Notes under the pieces: model-generated
The model's database searches: none
Told to the model about the DNA's origin: nothing
What the model saw: only the letters and a program-made list of their open reading frames with translations
Translations under genes and position numbers: made by a program
Assembly (NCBI RefSeq): GCF_964204645.1
Contig: NC_134031.1
Coordinates: forward strand, 14,753,307-14,817,306
Reading direction: 5' to 3'
DNA length: 64,000 nt
DNA from: Tubulanus polymorphus
Taxonomy: Eukaryota; Nemertea; Palaeonemertea; Tubulaniformes; Tubulanidae
Shown: positions 37,340-45,785 of the stretch, in pieces
Layout: each line of letters begins with the position of its first letter
How positions within the stretch are numbered: the first letter of the stretch is position 1

Positions 37340-37681
37340 ATGGAGAGTAAACAAGTACACAGTGAATTCTTAGATAGAATTAAAGATACTTCAAGCGTCA
37401 AATCTGTAGATTATAAATTTAAAAAACTAACTGAGTTAACAATTCACAAGAAATATTTAATTACTAACATTGAAACAATTACTAATAAATATGGAGATAA
37501 ATTAATAATTCATTTAGAATATGAAGGATTAAAAGGAAATAAATATAAATTCAGAACTTATTTACCAGATAGATTTCATAGATTATCAAGTGAAGATCTA
37601 GAAGAATTATGTTCTGGTGATTTCTATTTCGTATACAAAGGTAAGAATGAAAAAGGGCACCATGAAATAGATTTCGAATAA
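37340..37681 (+). CDS. Small OB-like protein, candidate ssDNA-binding protein (113 aa)
   Basis: Unnamed small protein directly downstream of polB (28-bp gap) with the same class of start motif, so probably co-expressed with the polymerase. It is predicted to be largely beta: alternating stretches around YLITNIETI, KLIIHLEYEG, YKFRTYLPDRF and GDFYFVYKGK look like an OB-fold barrel, and LPDRFHRLSSEDLEEL reads as the short helix and turn. That fold, size and position suggest single-strand DNA binding during replication. This is an inference; no diagnostic catalytic motif exists. A structure prediction could equally place it in another small beta family. Confidence 0.5.
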   Translation: MESKQVHSEFLDRIKDTSSVKSVDYKFKKLTELTIHKKYLITNIETITNKYGDKLIIHLEYEGLKGNKYKFRTYLPDRFHRLSSEDLEELCSGDFYFVYKGKNEKGHHEIDFE

Positions 37682-37698
37682 GAAAATATGTAAAATAA

Positions 37699-38454
37699 AT
37701 GGCGGAATTAAAAGAATACAGAATATTTGTTGATTCTAGAAGGCTTACAAATTATAAATCTCATAATTTATTAGTACAATTAGATAGAGAATTTAAGAAT
37801 TGTGTTGATTTAAAATTAGTAAATATAAGTTTATGTAATTCTTTTTACAATGTATCGGATAAAACTTTTGAACATAGAGGGTTTATGATTTATATGAGAA
37901 ATAAAGATAAATGGTTTCATATATTTTTAAAACCAGGATTATATAATTTAGAATCATTAGCGCAGGAAATTAATAGAAGAGCTCGGTTGAAAATCGGGGG
38001 TAGTTCTGTATTTGAAATTAAATTTAATAAAATTGATAGTACTAATAAAATAAGAATAAAGATATCTAATGAACAACATAAATTTATGGTAAACAAACCA
38101 CTGGCTAAAATGTTAGGAATTAAACCTCTTACAGTTACTGGAAACGCAGAAGGCAGCTCAAATATAATACCTTTTACACACTTTTATATTTATTGCAATT
38201 TAATCGAGCCTACAAAAACTTTCGAAGCAACTAAAGAAACGATTTGTAGTTCTAGTATACTAAATATTTTACCGCTAAAAAATGTTAAACAATTTGGAAC
38301 TCAAATAAATTATAATTTAACAGAATGTGATTTTAAACCTTGCATTCCTAAATTTAATAATTTTAAATTAGAAATAAGAAATCATAATGGATACTTAATT
38401 GATTTAAATAACTTTCCTGTGATATATGAATTAGTTATAAGATGTAGAGAGTAA
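37699..38454 (+). CDS. Penton-like minor capsid protein candidate (251 aa)
   Basis: Likely single-jelly-roll vertex protein. The sequence is beta-rich with the layout known for Polinton minor capsid proteins: an N-terminal surface-strand region (VDLKLVNISL), a PGLYNLESLAQEINRR segment followed by FEIKFN, then a 'LAKMLGI' step, a long central strand region and a C-terminal YELVIRCRE strand. Size matches the family. It starts 17 bp after the small OB-like gene with only a weak GTAAAATAA before ATG, so it may be read through from upstream. The frame is intact. The assignment is from remembered family pattern, not alignment. Confidence 0.6.
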   Translation: MAELKEYRIFVDSRRLTNYKSHNLLVQLDREFKNCVDLKLVNISLCNSFYNVSDKTFEHRGFMIYMRNKDKWFHIFLKPGLYNLESLAQEINRRARLKIGGSSVFEIKFNKIDSTNKIRIKISNEQHKFMVNKPLAKMLGIKPLTVTGNAEGSSNIIPFTHFYIYCNLIEPTKTFEATKETICSSSILNILPLKNVKQFGTQINYNLTECDFKPCIPKFNNFKLEIRNHNGYLIDLNNFPVIYELVIRCRE

Positions 38455-38470
38455 TTTTTTTGATATATAA
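38452..38470 (+). promoter_or_regulatory. Late-type start motif (TAA-T7-GATATATAA)
   Basis: Begins in the stop codon of the penton gene and ends at the next ATG. Confidence 0.65.
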
Positions 38471-38830
38471 ATGAATATAACTGTTGGACCGAGTATATGT
38501 TTTGGATTTGATTTTAAACGTGAGAAAGAAATGAAATTTAATATTAATGATGTAATAACACATATTAAGAATATTGCATTTTCTAATGAAACAACATTTG
38601 AGTATGAAACAACAATAGATAAAGAAACTTTAAATGTAGAAAAGATTACTAATTTAATTAGAGAATCTTTAAAGTTTTATGAATTAGATGAAGATTTTAT
38701 CATCGATGATATTAAAAAAATAATAATTGAAATATATGATAATCATAAAACTAGTAATGAAATAAATGTTGAAATAATCATCACTAAGTTAACTAAATAT
38801 TTTGATGATAGTAATTTTTTTGATAAATAA
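38471..38830 (+). CDS. Unknown element protein, 119 aa
   Basis: Not recognised. Acidic, helix-rich and without membrane segments or Cys/His clusters: repeated Ile/Asn/Glu-rich helices such as DDIKKIIIEIYDNH. It lies in the late block between penton and a row of membrane proteins, suggesting a structural or assembly role. Its last codons (SNFFDK) are written by the T-run of the next gene's start motif, so coding and regulatory sequence overlap. Confidence 0.7.
   Translation: MNITVGPSICFGFDFKREKEMKFNINDVITHIKNIAFSNETTFEYETTIDKETLNVEKITNLIRESLKFYELDEDFIIDDIKKIIIEIYDNHKTSNEINVEIIITKLTKYFDDSNFFDK
38812..38830 (+). promoter_or_regulatory. Late-type start motif inside coding sequence (TAA-T7-GATAAATAA)
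   Basis: Lies wholly within the last codons of the 119-aa gene; here the leading TAA is out of frame. Confidence 0.65.
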
Positions 38831-39052
38831 ATGAGTGATAATAAGTGGATAATAACTGGATTATATAATGGAGCATTACTATCAGTTGGAACGGTTGGTT
38901 ATTCAATGGTATTAAAAAAAGTATTCAAAATGGGAAGTGTTAATGTTGATAGATTTGATATAAATGATATTTTAAAGTTAACATTAGCAGTTACTTTATC
39001 TAATTTAACTATTGATTATTTGGAAAAACAAAAATATATTCCTCCCATATAA
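38831..39052 (+). CDS. Small two-helix membrane protein, 73 aa
   Basis: Two hydrophobic segments (about residues 8-27 and 47-62) joined by a short Lys/Asp-containing loop with an FDINDILKLTLAV stretch, and a C-terminal KQKYIPPI. ATG follows the previous stop without a gap. The size and layout match small membrane proteins that I associate with Polinton-type elements of invertebrates; function unknown, possibly a virion or host-membrane component. Confidence 0.75.
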   Translation: MSDNKWIITGLYNGALLSVGTVGYSMVLKKVFKMGSVNVDRFDINDILKLTLAVTLSNLTIDYLEKQKYIPPI

Positions 39053-39057
39053 ATACA

Positions 39058-39077
39058 TAATTTTTTTTGTTAAATAA
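39058..39077 (+). promoter_or_regulatory. Late-type start motif (TAA-T8-GTTAAATAA)
   Basis: Starts 6 bp after the stop codon of the 73-aa gene. The leading TAA is not that stop, so the motif is conserved independently of it. Confidence 0.65.
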
Positions 39078-39500
39078 ATGGCTTCTGCAATTATAACTAT
39101 TATAGGATCAGCAATTGTTAACGCTTTAGCATTTACTGGTGGTGGTTATTTATTTAAACATATTGATAAAAATAGTTCATTAGGAGAACAAAGAAGACAT
39201 AACTTAGCGTTAGAGAAATACAATAAAGCTGCAGAAGAATATAGAGAAAAGAGACAAAACTATATGGATTACATCAATAAAGAATTATATGATCAGAAGA
39301 TTTCACATAGAGATTTTCAATCAGTTGATGATGCAATGAGTTTATATAACGCAGTAACAAATAAAGAAAAATTACATCTATACAAACCCAAATTATCAGA
39401 TTATTATACCCCAAGTAAAGAACAACAGAAATATGAAATAATATGGATTTTAGGTGGAACTGTTATTGTTATATTTGTTGCTTATAAATTTACTAATTAG
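39078..39500 (+). CDS. Membrane-anchored element protein, 140 aa
   Basis: N-terminal hydrophobic/glycine helix (about residues 2-26), a central amphipathic or coiled-coil region (about 38-75) rich in Lys, Glu and Arg, a short KLSDYYTPS motif (about 104-112), and a C-terminal membrane helix (about 120-137). This pattern of two membrane ends around a charged middle looks family-specific, but no function is known to me. The frame is intact. Confidence 0.75.
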   Translation: MASAIITIIGSAIVNALAFTGGGYLFKHIDKNSSLGEQRRHNLALEKYNKAAEEYREKRQNYMDYINKELYDQKISHRDFQSVDDAMSLYNAVTNKEKLHLYKPKLSDYYTPSKEQQKYEIIWILGGTVIVIFVAYKFTN

Positions 39501-39520
39501 TAATTTTTTTTGCTAAATAA
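39501..39520 (+). promoter_or_regulatory. Late-type start motif (TAA-T8-GCTAAATAA)
   Basis: Immediately follows the TAG of the previous gene and touches the next ATG. Confidence 0.65.
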
Positions 39521-39957
39521 ATGGAAGATAAAGTTGATAGTATTGATATTATTCCTCATGATATAAATAAAACTAAATTAAAAACATATTTAGAAAAACA
39601 AATATTAGAATTTGAAAGTGACTTAAAGATAAAAAAGAAAAAATATTTAAAAAGTAAAATTATATATTATCTTATTATTAGTGGTTCGGTTACAATTAGT
39701 TCTGTAATAACATTTCTAGCAATATTCAGTCCATTAACACCTTTAGCTATATCAATTGGTGTGTTAGGATTAAGTTCAAATGTGTTTTAACCGGTATAAG
39801 TTCAAAATTAAATATGAAAAGTAATAAAGAAAAAATTAAAACTAATATAAAAGAAATTAATAAATTAAAGAATACACTAGATTATATAATAAGTTTAAAT
39901 GGTCATATAACAGTTGAAGAACAAGATAAATTATTAAAAGAATTAATAAATTATTAA
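39521..39957 (+). pseudogene. Membrane protein gene interrupted by a frameshift
   Basis: The first frame (39521-39790, 89 codons) has a coiled N-terminal half and a hydrophobic hairpin (about residues 48-86), then stops. The next reading frame stays open across the stop and carries on as a Lys-rich helical tail to 39957, ending exactly at the following gene's start motif. Continuous late-gene spacing and the open second frame imply one original gene of about 145 codons broken by a 1-base-type indel within about 39770-39790. Alternatively the tail (ATG at 39814, 47 codons) is separate, but it has no start motif. Confidence 0.7.
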
Positions 39958-39974
39958 TTTTTTTAGTTATATAA
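39955..39974 (+). promoter_or_regulatory. Late-type start motif (TAA-T7-AGTTATATAA)
   Basis: Leading TAA is the stop codon of the preceding frame; one base longer than its siblings. Confidence 0.6.
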
Positions 39975-41276
39975 ATGGGGTTTCCAAAAGCTTTCCAATA
40001 TAATAAATCAATTAAATATAATATTCCGGCAATAGATTTTAAGAAAAATATTACATATAAAAATATAGTTTTAAATTCATTAACTAATTTAGAAATTTAT
40101 GTTAATGAATCACAGTTTTTTATTTCTAAAATGGAAAATATATTTAATACATATGAAGTTACTTTTACTCGAGATGAATATCATAAATATAAAGTAAAAT
40201 CTAATATGAAGTATTGGCAGAACCAATTAAATTTTGCTGTTTATTGTGCAACAACAGGATGTGGAATTAGTTGGAATGATCATTTAAATAACTTAGATAA
40301 AAATTTGAAGTATTCTGATTTAAAATTAATTCACACAATATTTAGATTTCACACATATTTTCAAATCAGAATAATATTAAATGAATTAGAATGTCCTTTA
40401 CCCGGGTCTAAATATTTTAAAGAATTGGATAATAATATTAATATATCCAAGTTTTATAAAATATGTAATGAATTTAATATAAATATTAATTCCGATTTTA
40501 GAGCGCATGGTAAATTGCAAGGTGTTGGTGAAGAGTATGAAATAAAAAGAATTGATTATATGCATAGAATTGGAGCTTATCATAATTATAAAATTGATAA
40601 TAATAATGGTTGGGTTAATTTCATTTTAGAAAATGGTGAAGGTTTTACAAAATCAGGTATACAAAGAATAAATCAATCTATTAGAATTTATTTGATATGT
40701 ATTTTAGGCGCTCAAGTTGAAACAAGATCCCCAATAATTGGAAATGATAACACTTCATTCGATGCGCAGAAACAGTTTAAAGTTTTATTTGAAGATTCCA
40801 TACATAATGATAAAAATAGATCGATTCCAGAAAACATTATAAGATATCAAAATTATTTAGATAAATCTCATGTAAGACTTAATTATTGTATAGGCCCTAA
40901 TCTATTAATTATTTCTAATGATTTAGTATTAAAGATGGGAAACATAATTGGTTATAATAATCTAATTAAAACTGCAACAATAAATAATTCATTTGGATTA
41001 AATGATATAAATAAAAAGATTATTACTGCTCCAAAATTAATGGAAGGTGAAAAAAATAAAAAACACATTCAATCAACTAAAACTAAAACTAAGAATATTA
41101 AATTAAATAATGATTCTAAAGTAAAAGATTACAATACATCAGAAAATAATAGAACTGATAAAATTCAACATGATATAATTAAACTAAATGATGATAATAA
41201 ATCCCATGAAAATACTAAATTAGCTATAACTTGTATAGGAATTGTAATCGGAGGAATATTATATTTTAAATTTTAA
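39975..41276 (+). CDS. Conserved element protein with C-terminal membrane anchor, 433 aa
   Basis: Function not known. A globular N-terminal two-thirds contains YWQNQLNFAVYCATTGCGIS (about residues 78-97) followed by a His/Phe-rich region and a middle GWVNFILENGEGFTKSGIQRI segment. Then comes a Lys/Asn/Thr-rich linker (about 345-410) and a single C-terminal membrane helix (about 417-431). I associate the CATTGCG-containing region with a recurrent family of uncharacterised proteins in invertebrate Polinton-like elements, from memory only. Position before the coiled-coil protein and capsid gene suggests a virion or entry/exit role. The frame is intact. Confidence 0.75.
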   Translation: MGFPKAFQYNKSIKYNIPAIDFKKNITYKNIVLNSLTNLEIYVNESQFFISKMENIFNTYEVTFTRDEYHKYKVKSNMKYWQNQLNFAVYCATTGCGISWNDHLNNLDKNLKYSDLKLIHTIFRFHTYFQIRIILNELECPLPGSKYFKELDNNINISKFYKICNEFNININSDFRAHGKLQGVGEEYEIKRIDYMHRIGAYHNYKIDNNNGWVNFILENGEGFTKSGIQRINQSIRIYLICILGAQVETRSPIIGNDNTSFDAQKQFKVLFEDSIHNDKNRSIPENIIRYQNYLDKSHVRLNYCIGPNLLIISNDLVLKMGNIIGYNNLIKTATINNSFGLNDINKKIITAPKLMEGEKNKKHIQSTKTKTKNIKLNNDSKVKDYNTSENNRTDKIQHDIIKLNDDNKSHENTKLAITCIGIVIGGILYFKF

Positions 41277-41292
41277 TTTTTTTATTATATAA
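41274..41292 (+). promoter_or_regulatory. Late-type start motif (TAA-T7-ATTATATAA)
   Basis: Starts with the stop codon of the 433-aa gene and touches the next ATG. Confidence 0.65.
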
Positions 41293-42765
41293 ATGGATGA
41301 AGAAATTCCATTGGATACTTTTGGTGACGCCCCTGGTATAAGTGATGAACCACAAACTGATTTTAATGAAACTAATATTGATAATGATGATGAATCAGCA
41401 TATAATTCTAATTTAGCAGATAGTGGTTCTAAAGCCCCATCAACAGATGAATTTGATAGAAGAACTAGATCGAGAATAAATCCTGAAAATGAAAATCAAG
41501 GTTTATTAAAGCAAAATTTAGAATATAATGAATATATTTATAATTTCAAACATGTATTTGAAAATTCTGGATATAATATAAATGATAGAGGTGCCAGATA
41601 TTTAGTAAGAGAATTAAAATTTTTAGATGGTGAATATTATTATCGTTTGAAAGATGATTATTATATTGATATCTCTTATAAAAAACAAGAAAAAATATTA
41701 GCAGAATCAACTTTGCTTAAGTTAAACCTATCTAGAATTAAAAGAATAAGAAATAGTAATGAACCAGAAGATGTAACACAAGAAGAAATTATTAAAAATG
41801 AAAGAGTATTTAAACAAAGAATTAATAAATTATTTGAAACAATCGATAATAATTTAGAACCTGAAACAACTTCTGAACAGAATAAAACTTCCAAAACTAG
41901 TAAACTTAAGTCAAACGAAGTTCAAACTGAAAAACTTTTACCGAATGGATTACTTGATGCAACAGATCAAGAAATAGAAGCTTTAAGTATGTTTTCTAAA
42001 AAAACAATTAGAGAAATAATAAGTATACGAAATGAAGCCGATAAAATTGCGCGCGAAAAAAATATTAGATATAATAAAATTAAACCTTTAGAAAATAAAT
42101 TATTTGACACCAGAAAAGAATTAGAACAATTAAAATTAGATAGAGAATTTAAAGTTATTGAAGAAATTGAATTTAAAAAAAGAAATGCATATTTAGAAAA
42201 AGAAATTGATGATTTAGAATATAACATAGAATTTCAGAAAGAAAAAATGAAATTATTATTAAAATCATATGATTATTGTATTAATAGATTAAAAGTTGTT
42301 GTTAAAGAGTTAATACTAAAACCAAATTCTGACATATCATTGAAAGATAGAATAAAATTATTATTTGAGTTTGAAGGAATAACAATTCTTTCAATTCTAA
42401 CAGCTGTAACTATGTTATTTACAACAATTGGTTTAGCAATATCAAATGCTTTAAAATCTACTCCTACTCCCACTCCCAATAAACCGGATAAACCTCCAGG
42501 CAATAATTCTATACAAGATAAAGTTAAAGATGGTTTAAAGAAATTAGCAAAATATTTATAGAAACTATCTAAAAAATCTGCTGCAGCATTGCCAGGAGTT
42601 ATTGCATCAATTGTTGGTTTTGTTTTAAAATCTGCAGGTAATATTCTTAACTTTGCTGCTGAACATATTATTTTATTTTTAATTACAGTTGTAAGTGCTA
42701 TTATTTTTGGGTTAGTGAATATGATATCAAAAAATAAATTATTAATTTTTTTGTTAAATAAATGA
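41293..42765 (+). pseudogene. Coiled-coil membrane protein gene with an in-frame TAG
   Basis: Open for 422 codons to a TAG at 42559-42561, then open in the same frame for 67 more codons to a TGA at 42763-42765. Features: an acidic N-terminus, a long coiled coil (about residues 240-350), a membrane segment (about 367-390), a Thr/Pro linker, and, after the TAG, a Gly/Ala amphipathic part and a further strong membrane helix. The post-stop part keeps good membrane-protein composition and ends by overlapping the capsid ATG (ATGA), so the TAG is most likely a recent nonsense change. Stop-codon readthrough is a less likely alternative. Confidence 0.75.
42743..42761 (+). promoter_or_regulatory. Late-type start motif of the capsid gene (TAA-T7-GTTAAATAA)
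   Basis: Lies inside the end of the preceding frame and touches the capsid ATG at 42762. Confidence 0.65.
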
Positions 42766-44008
42766 GTGGGAGTTATATCAATCCTTCTAAGAATCATAGA
42801 ATATCTAATGCTATTAAAGCAGAAAGATCACATCATATATTACTCATAACCCTTCAAATATTAATCCCGATGAAACTTTATACGTTAGAATCCCTCGATT
42901 AACACAAAATACTTTTTATGTTCCAAACAGTATTTATTTATCAGCCGATATAAAAGTAATCGGTAATAATAATAATTATGTCGTTGATAATGTTGGAAGA
43001 TATTTGATTAAAAAGTTAACAATAAAGATTGGTCCAGAAACAGTTTTCTCATTAGATGATTATAATTTATTTATGCATTATAAAGATTTATGGTTAACTA
43101 AAGAAAATAGAAATAATATGATATTTCAAGGAATTCAATCAGAAAACCAAAATAAATTAAGATCAGAAGCTAATAGCGCAATATTAACAAATAATGTAGA
43201 TAAATTGATAAAAAGTATATATGGAAGCAAATATAAAATTCCATTAGACTTTGAATTGATAAATAATAATGCACCTTTATATAAATACACAATTCAAGAA
43301 GATATTATATTCGAGATAACATTTGCTCCTGTAAATGAAATTGTATTATCTAGCGTTGTTAAAGATATGAGTTATAAATTATCGAATATATGTTTAGAAT
43401 ATGATACAGTAACTGATGAAAATATTGCTAGAACAATTCAAACTCAATACAATCAAGGGTTTTCATTATTATATGATTATATTGATAAATTTAAAACTGT
43501 AACTATTAATGCAAATGATGAAATAATAAATGAGAATATTAACTTCCCTAGAAGATCTATTAAAGGTATATTAATATTTTTTACTATTGGAACGTATACT
43601 AATGGCGCAATAAATGTTGACAATTATTATAATCCTGAAATAACAAAAGTAGAAATAACTATCGAAGGTATAGCGAATAAAATATTTTGTCAAGGAATGA
43701 GAATGATAGATCAATGGGTAGAAATTAAAAAACATTTTATGAATGAAAAAATAAAATCATTTGAAAATTGTAACATTAATCAAATTGATTATTATACCGG
43801 TAATAAATTTGCATTATGGTTAGATTTTAGAACAACTGAAGATAATTCATTACATGGTTATGGGAAAAAACTACAAAATACAAAAGATGGAATACAATTA
43901 TTCATGACAAAGAAAAAGGGAATCAAAAATTTTAAAATGCATATTTATATATTATCTGACGCGCAATTAAATATTGTAAATTCACAATTAGATAGTGTTA
44001 TGTATTAA
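42762..44008 (+). pseudogene. Major capsid protein (double jelly-roll type), frameshifted
   Basis: The ATG at 42762 follows a late motif, but that frame stops at 42902. A second frame, open from 42818 to 44008, carries the body (about 395 codons). The overlap 42818-42902 must hold the indel. The body is beta-rich with long strand pairs, a KFALWLDFRTTED segment, a HGYGKKL turn and a C-terminal ILSDAQLNIVN region, which fits hexon-like capsid proteins of Polinton/adintovirus elements by remembered pattern, as does its position after penton and membrane genes. As it stands, no full capsid protein can be made without frameshifting. Confidence 0.7.
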
Positions 44009-44013
44009 AATTT

Positions 44014-44040
44014 TAACTTTAATAAAAATATATATAATAA
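44014..44040 (+). promoter_or_regulatory. Early-type start motif before the zinc-finger gene
   Basis: AACTTTAATAAAAATATATA then taataa, touching the ATG; polB-like and unlike the T-run motif of the upstream late genes. Confidence 0.5.
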
Positions 44041-44988
44041 ATGGAAGGAGGTAAAGTATATAAACATATTCCATACATCGATACACATGAAAATAATGAT
44101 GGTTTATATTATGTAATACCTTGTAATATAGCTTTGATATTTGATCCTATTTTTAAAAATTATAAAACTAAACTGATAGAAATCAATAATAAAAGTGAAG
44201 TTGTTGATAATTTAAGTAATGTAATTGATAATAATGTAATACCTTCTACATCTAATAACGTAATACCTTCTACATCTAATAATGTAATACCTTCTACATC
44301 TAATAACATAATACCTTCTACATCTGTAATACCCTCTACATCAAATAATATAATACCTACTACATCTAATAATACAATAATATTAAATGTTAGTGAAAAT
44401 AGAAATTATTGTGGTTATTGTAATGGTGAATTTTCAAACGCTCCATCAAATTGGAATAAACATATGAATACAAATTCACATATTACTAATGTTATAGAAC
44501 GTGTTGGTTTAAAAGAATTTATAGAACACCCATTTAGATATGTTACAAAATTTGTTTCAAATAAAAAAGTAAATGGTGAAAAAATATATGAAGATTTATT
44601 ATTAGCAACACCTAATAAAGATGAATTAGATTTAACCGATGCTAATGAAATATTAGGATCAAACACTGTAAATGAAATATTAGGATCAAACACTAATAAA
44701 GATGATAATGAAAATGGTGCCATACACACACATGATGATATAGTTACAGTTAAACATATTGATAATAAAGATTCTATAAAACTTAAAGTAGAAAATAATA
44801 ATAAATTTGATTGGAAGAATAAGTTTAAAAATGAAACAACTATTGATGATTTAGTAAAAAATATGAAAAAGGTGAAAAAGGTGAAAAAGGTGAAAAAAAA
44901 TTATAAAGATATTGAAGAAGATTCGGTAGAGCATTTAAATAAATTGTTAGCGTCTGATAGTGAAAGTGATTCAGAAATTGATTATTAA
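44041..44988 (+). CDS. C2H2 zinc-finger protein with NNVIPSTS repeats, 315 aa
   Basis: Residues about 66-110 contain five NNVIPSTS-type repeats. Next comes a finger-like NYCGYCNGEFSNAPSNWNKH...H (about 121-145), close in layout to the fingers at the polymerase N-terminus. Later there are two EILGSNT repeats (about 200-217), a KKVKKVKK basic cluster (about 280-290) and an acidic Ser/Asp tail. Likely a DNA- or RNA-binding regulator or a polymerase accessory; the start motif groups it with replication genes. The repeats probably vary in number between copies. The frame is intact. Confidence 0.7.
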   Translation: MEGGKVYKHIPYIDTHENNDGLYYVIPCNIALIFDPIFKNYKTKLIEINNKSEVVDNLSNVIDNNVIPSTSNNVIPSTSNNVIPSTSNNIIPSTSVIPSTSNNIIPTTSNNTIILNVSENRNYCGYCNGEFSNAPSNWNKHMNTNSHITNVIERVGLKEFIEHPFRYVTKFVSNKKVNGEKIYEDLLLATPNKDELDLTDANEILGSNTVNEILGSNTNKDDNENGAIHTHDDIVTVKHIDNKDSIKLKVENNNKFDWKNKFKNETTIDDLVKNMKKVKKVKKVKKNYKDIEEDSVEHLNKLLASDSESDSEIDY

Positions 44989-45069
44989 AACTCGAATAAT
45001 AAAGGTTGAAAATTGTATAAAATAATAGTAAATAAAAAAGGGGGTTTAAATTATTTAAGGTATCTAATA

Positions 45070-45150
45070 GGGTATCAGGTATTAGGGTATCAGGTATTAG
45101 GGTATCAGGTATTAGGGTATCAGGTATTAGGGTATCAGGTATTAGGGTAT
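45070..45150. repeat. 15-bp tandem repeat at the convergent gene junction
   Basis: Five GGGTATCAGGTATTA units plus a partial, between the 3' ends of the zinc-finger gene (+) and the ATPase gene (-). Being a multiple of three it leaves open frames both ways; neither is a gene. Confidence 0.85.
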
Positions 45151-45173
45151 CTAATACATAGGTATACAAATAG

Positions 45174-45785
45174 TTATTTTATGAATTTATATTCATAAGG
45201 AAATTGTAATCTCAGTAATAATTTTGAACCTTTATTATTTTTTAATTTATTCATATATTCATCATGTAATTCAGTAGGTATAATTTGATTTTCTTCCAAT
45301 GATTGTTGCATAGATTTTCTATCTTTGTTGTAGAATAAAACTAGAAATCTTATATTCTCTCTAAAATCTTTCACAATTGAATTATATTTCTGATTTAAAA
45401 CCCATGTTGTTATCCCAAAATGTCTACCAGAGAAAGCTAAATAACATAACTCACTTTCTCTAATTTTAGAATCATGTAAATTTGCGCAATCATCAATAAT
45501 AAATAATGTATTAGATCCTTTATAAATATCTAATGCAATTTTTATACAATTATCTAAATTTTCTTTTACTGTTTTAGGGTCTAATATAATAAACTTTTTT
45601 ATCTTAACTATATCTCTATTATATGTTTTATTCATTTCATATGTAGGACAGAATAATATTATATTATCAAAATGATTCTTATAAATAGTTTCTAACAAGT
45701 CTAATATGAAATGTGTTTTACCACAATTGGTTACTCCAGTTATTAACATATTATGTGGTTCAAATATAAATAAATCTTTATTCAT
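45174..45785 (-). CDS. A32-like genome-packaging ATPase (FtsK/HerA superfamily), 203 aa
   Basis: ATPase expected to drive the genome into capsids. The Walker A motif is GVTNCGKT (residues 17-24) and Walker B LFIIDD (94-99), followed by a conserved SGRHFGITTWVLNQKYNSI arginine-finger/sensor stretch (119-137). The small size and N-terminal P-loop match Polinton ATPases. Its ATG overlaps the integrase stop by 8 bp, implying co-transcription on the minus strand. The start is preceded by AATAAATG. The frame is intact. Confidence 0.9.
   Translation of the reverse strand: MNKDLFIFEPHNMLITGVTNCGKTHFILDLLETIYKNHFDNIILFCPTYEMNKTYNRDIVKIKKFIILDPKTVKENLDNCIKIALDIYKGSNTLFIIDDCANLHDSKIRESELCYLAFSGRHFGITTWVLNQKYNSIVKDFRENIRFLVLFYNKDRKSMQQSLEENQIIPTELHDEYMNKLKNNKGSKLLLRLQFPYEYKFIK

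Noticed and set aside
40398-40583. Reverse-strand frames inside element genes (also 41676-42797 and 44415-44729)
   Set aside because: Antisense shadows in AT-rich coding sequence, with no start motif.
41293-42765. Programmed stop-codon readthrough at the TAG
   Set aside because: No readthrough-promoting context or structure was evident; a nonsense mutation in a copy with two other lesions is simpler.
45070-45150. Telomere-like TTAGGG content
   Set aside because: TTAGGG occurs only within the 15-bp unit GGGTATCAGGTATTA; it is not a tandem telomeric repeat.
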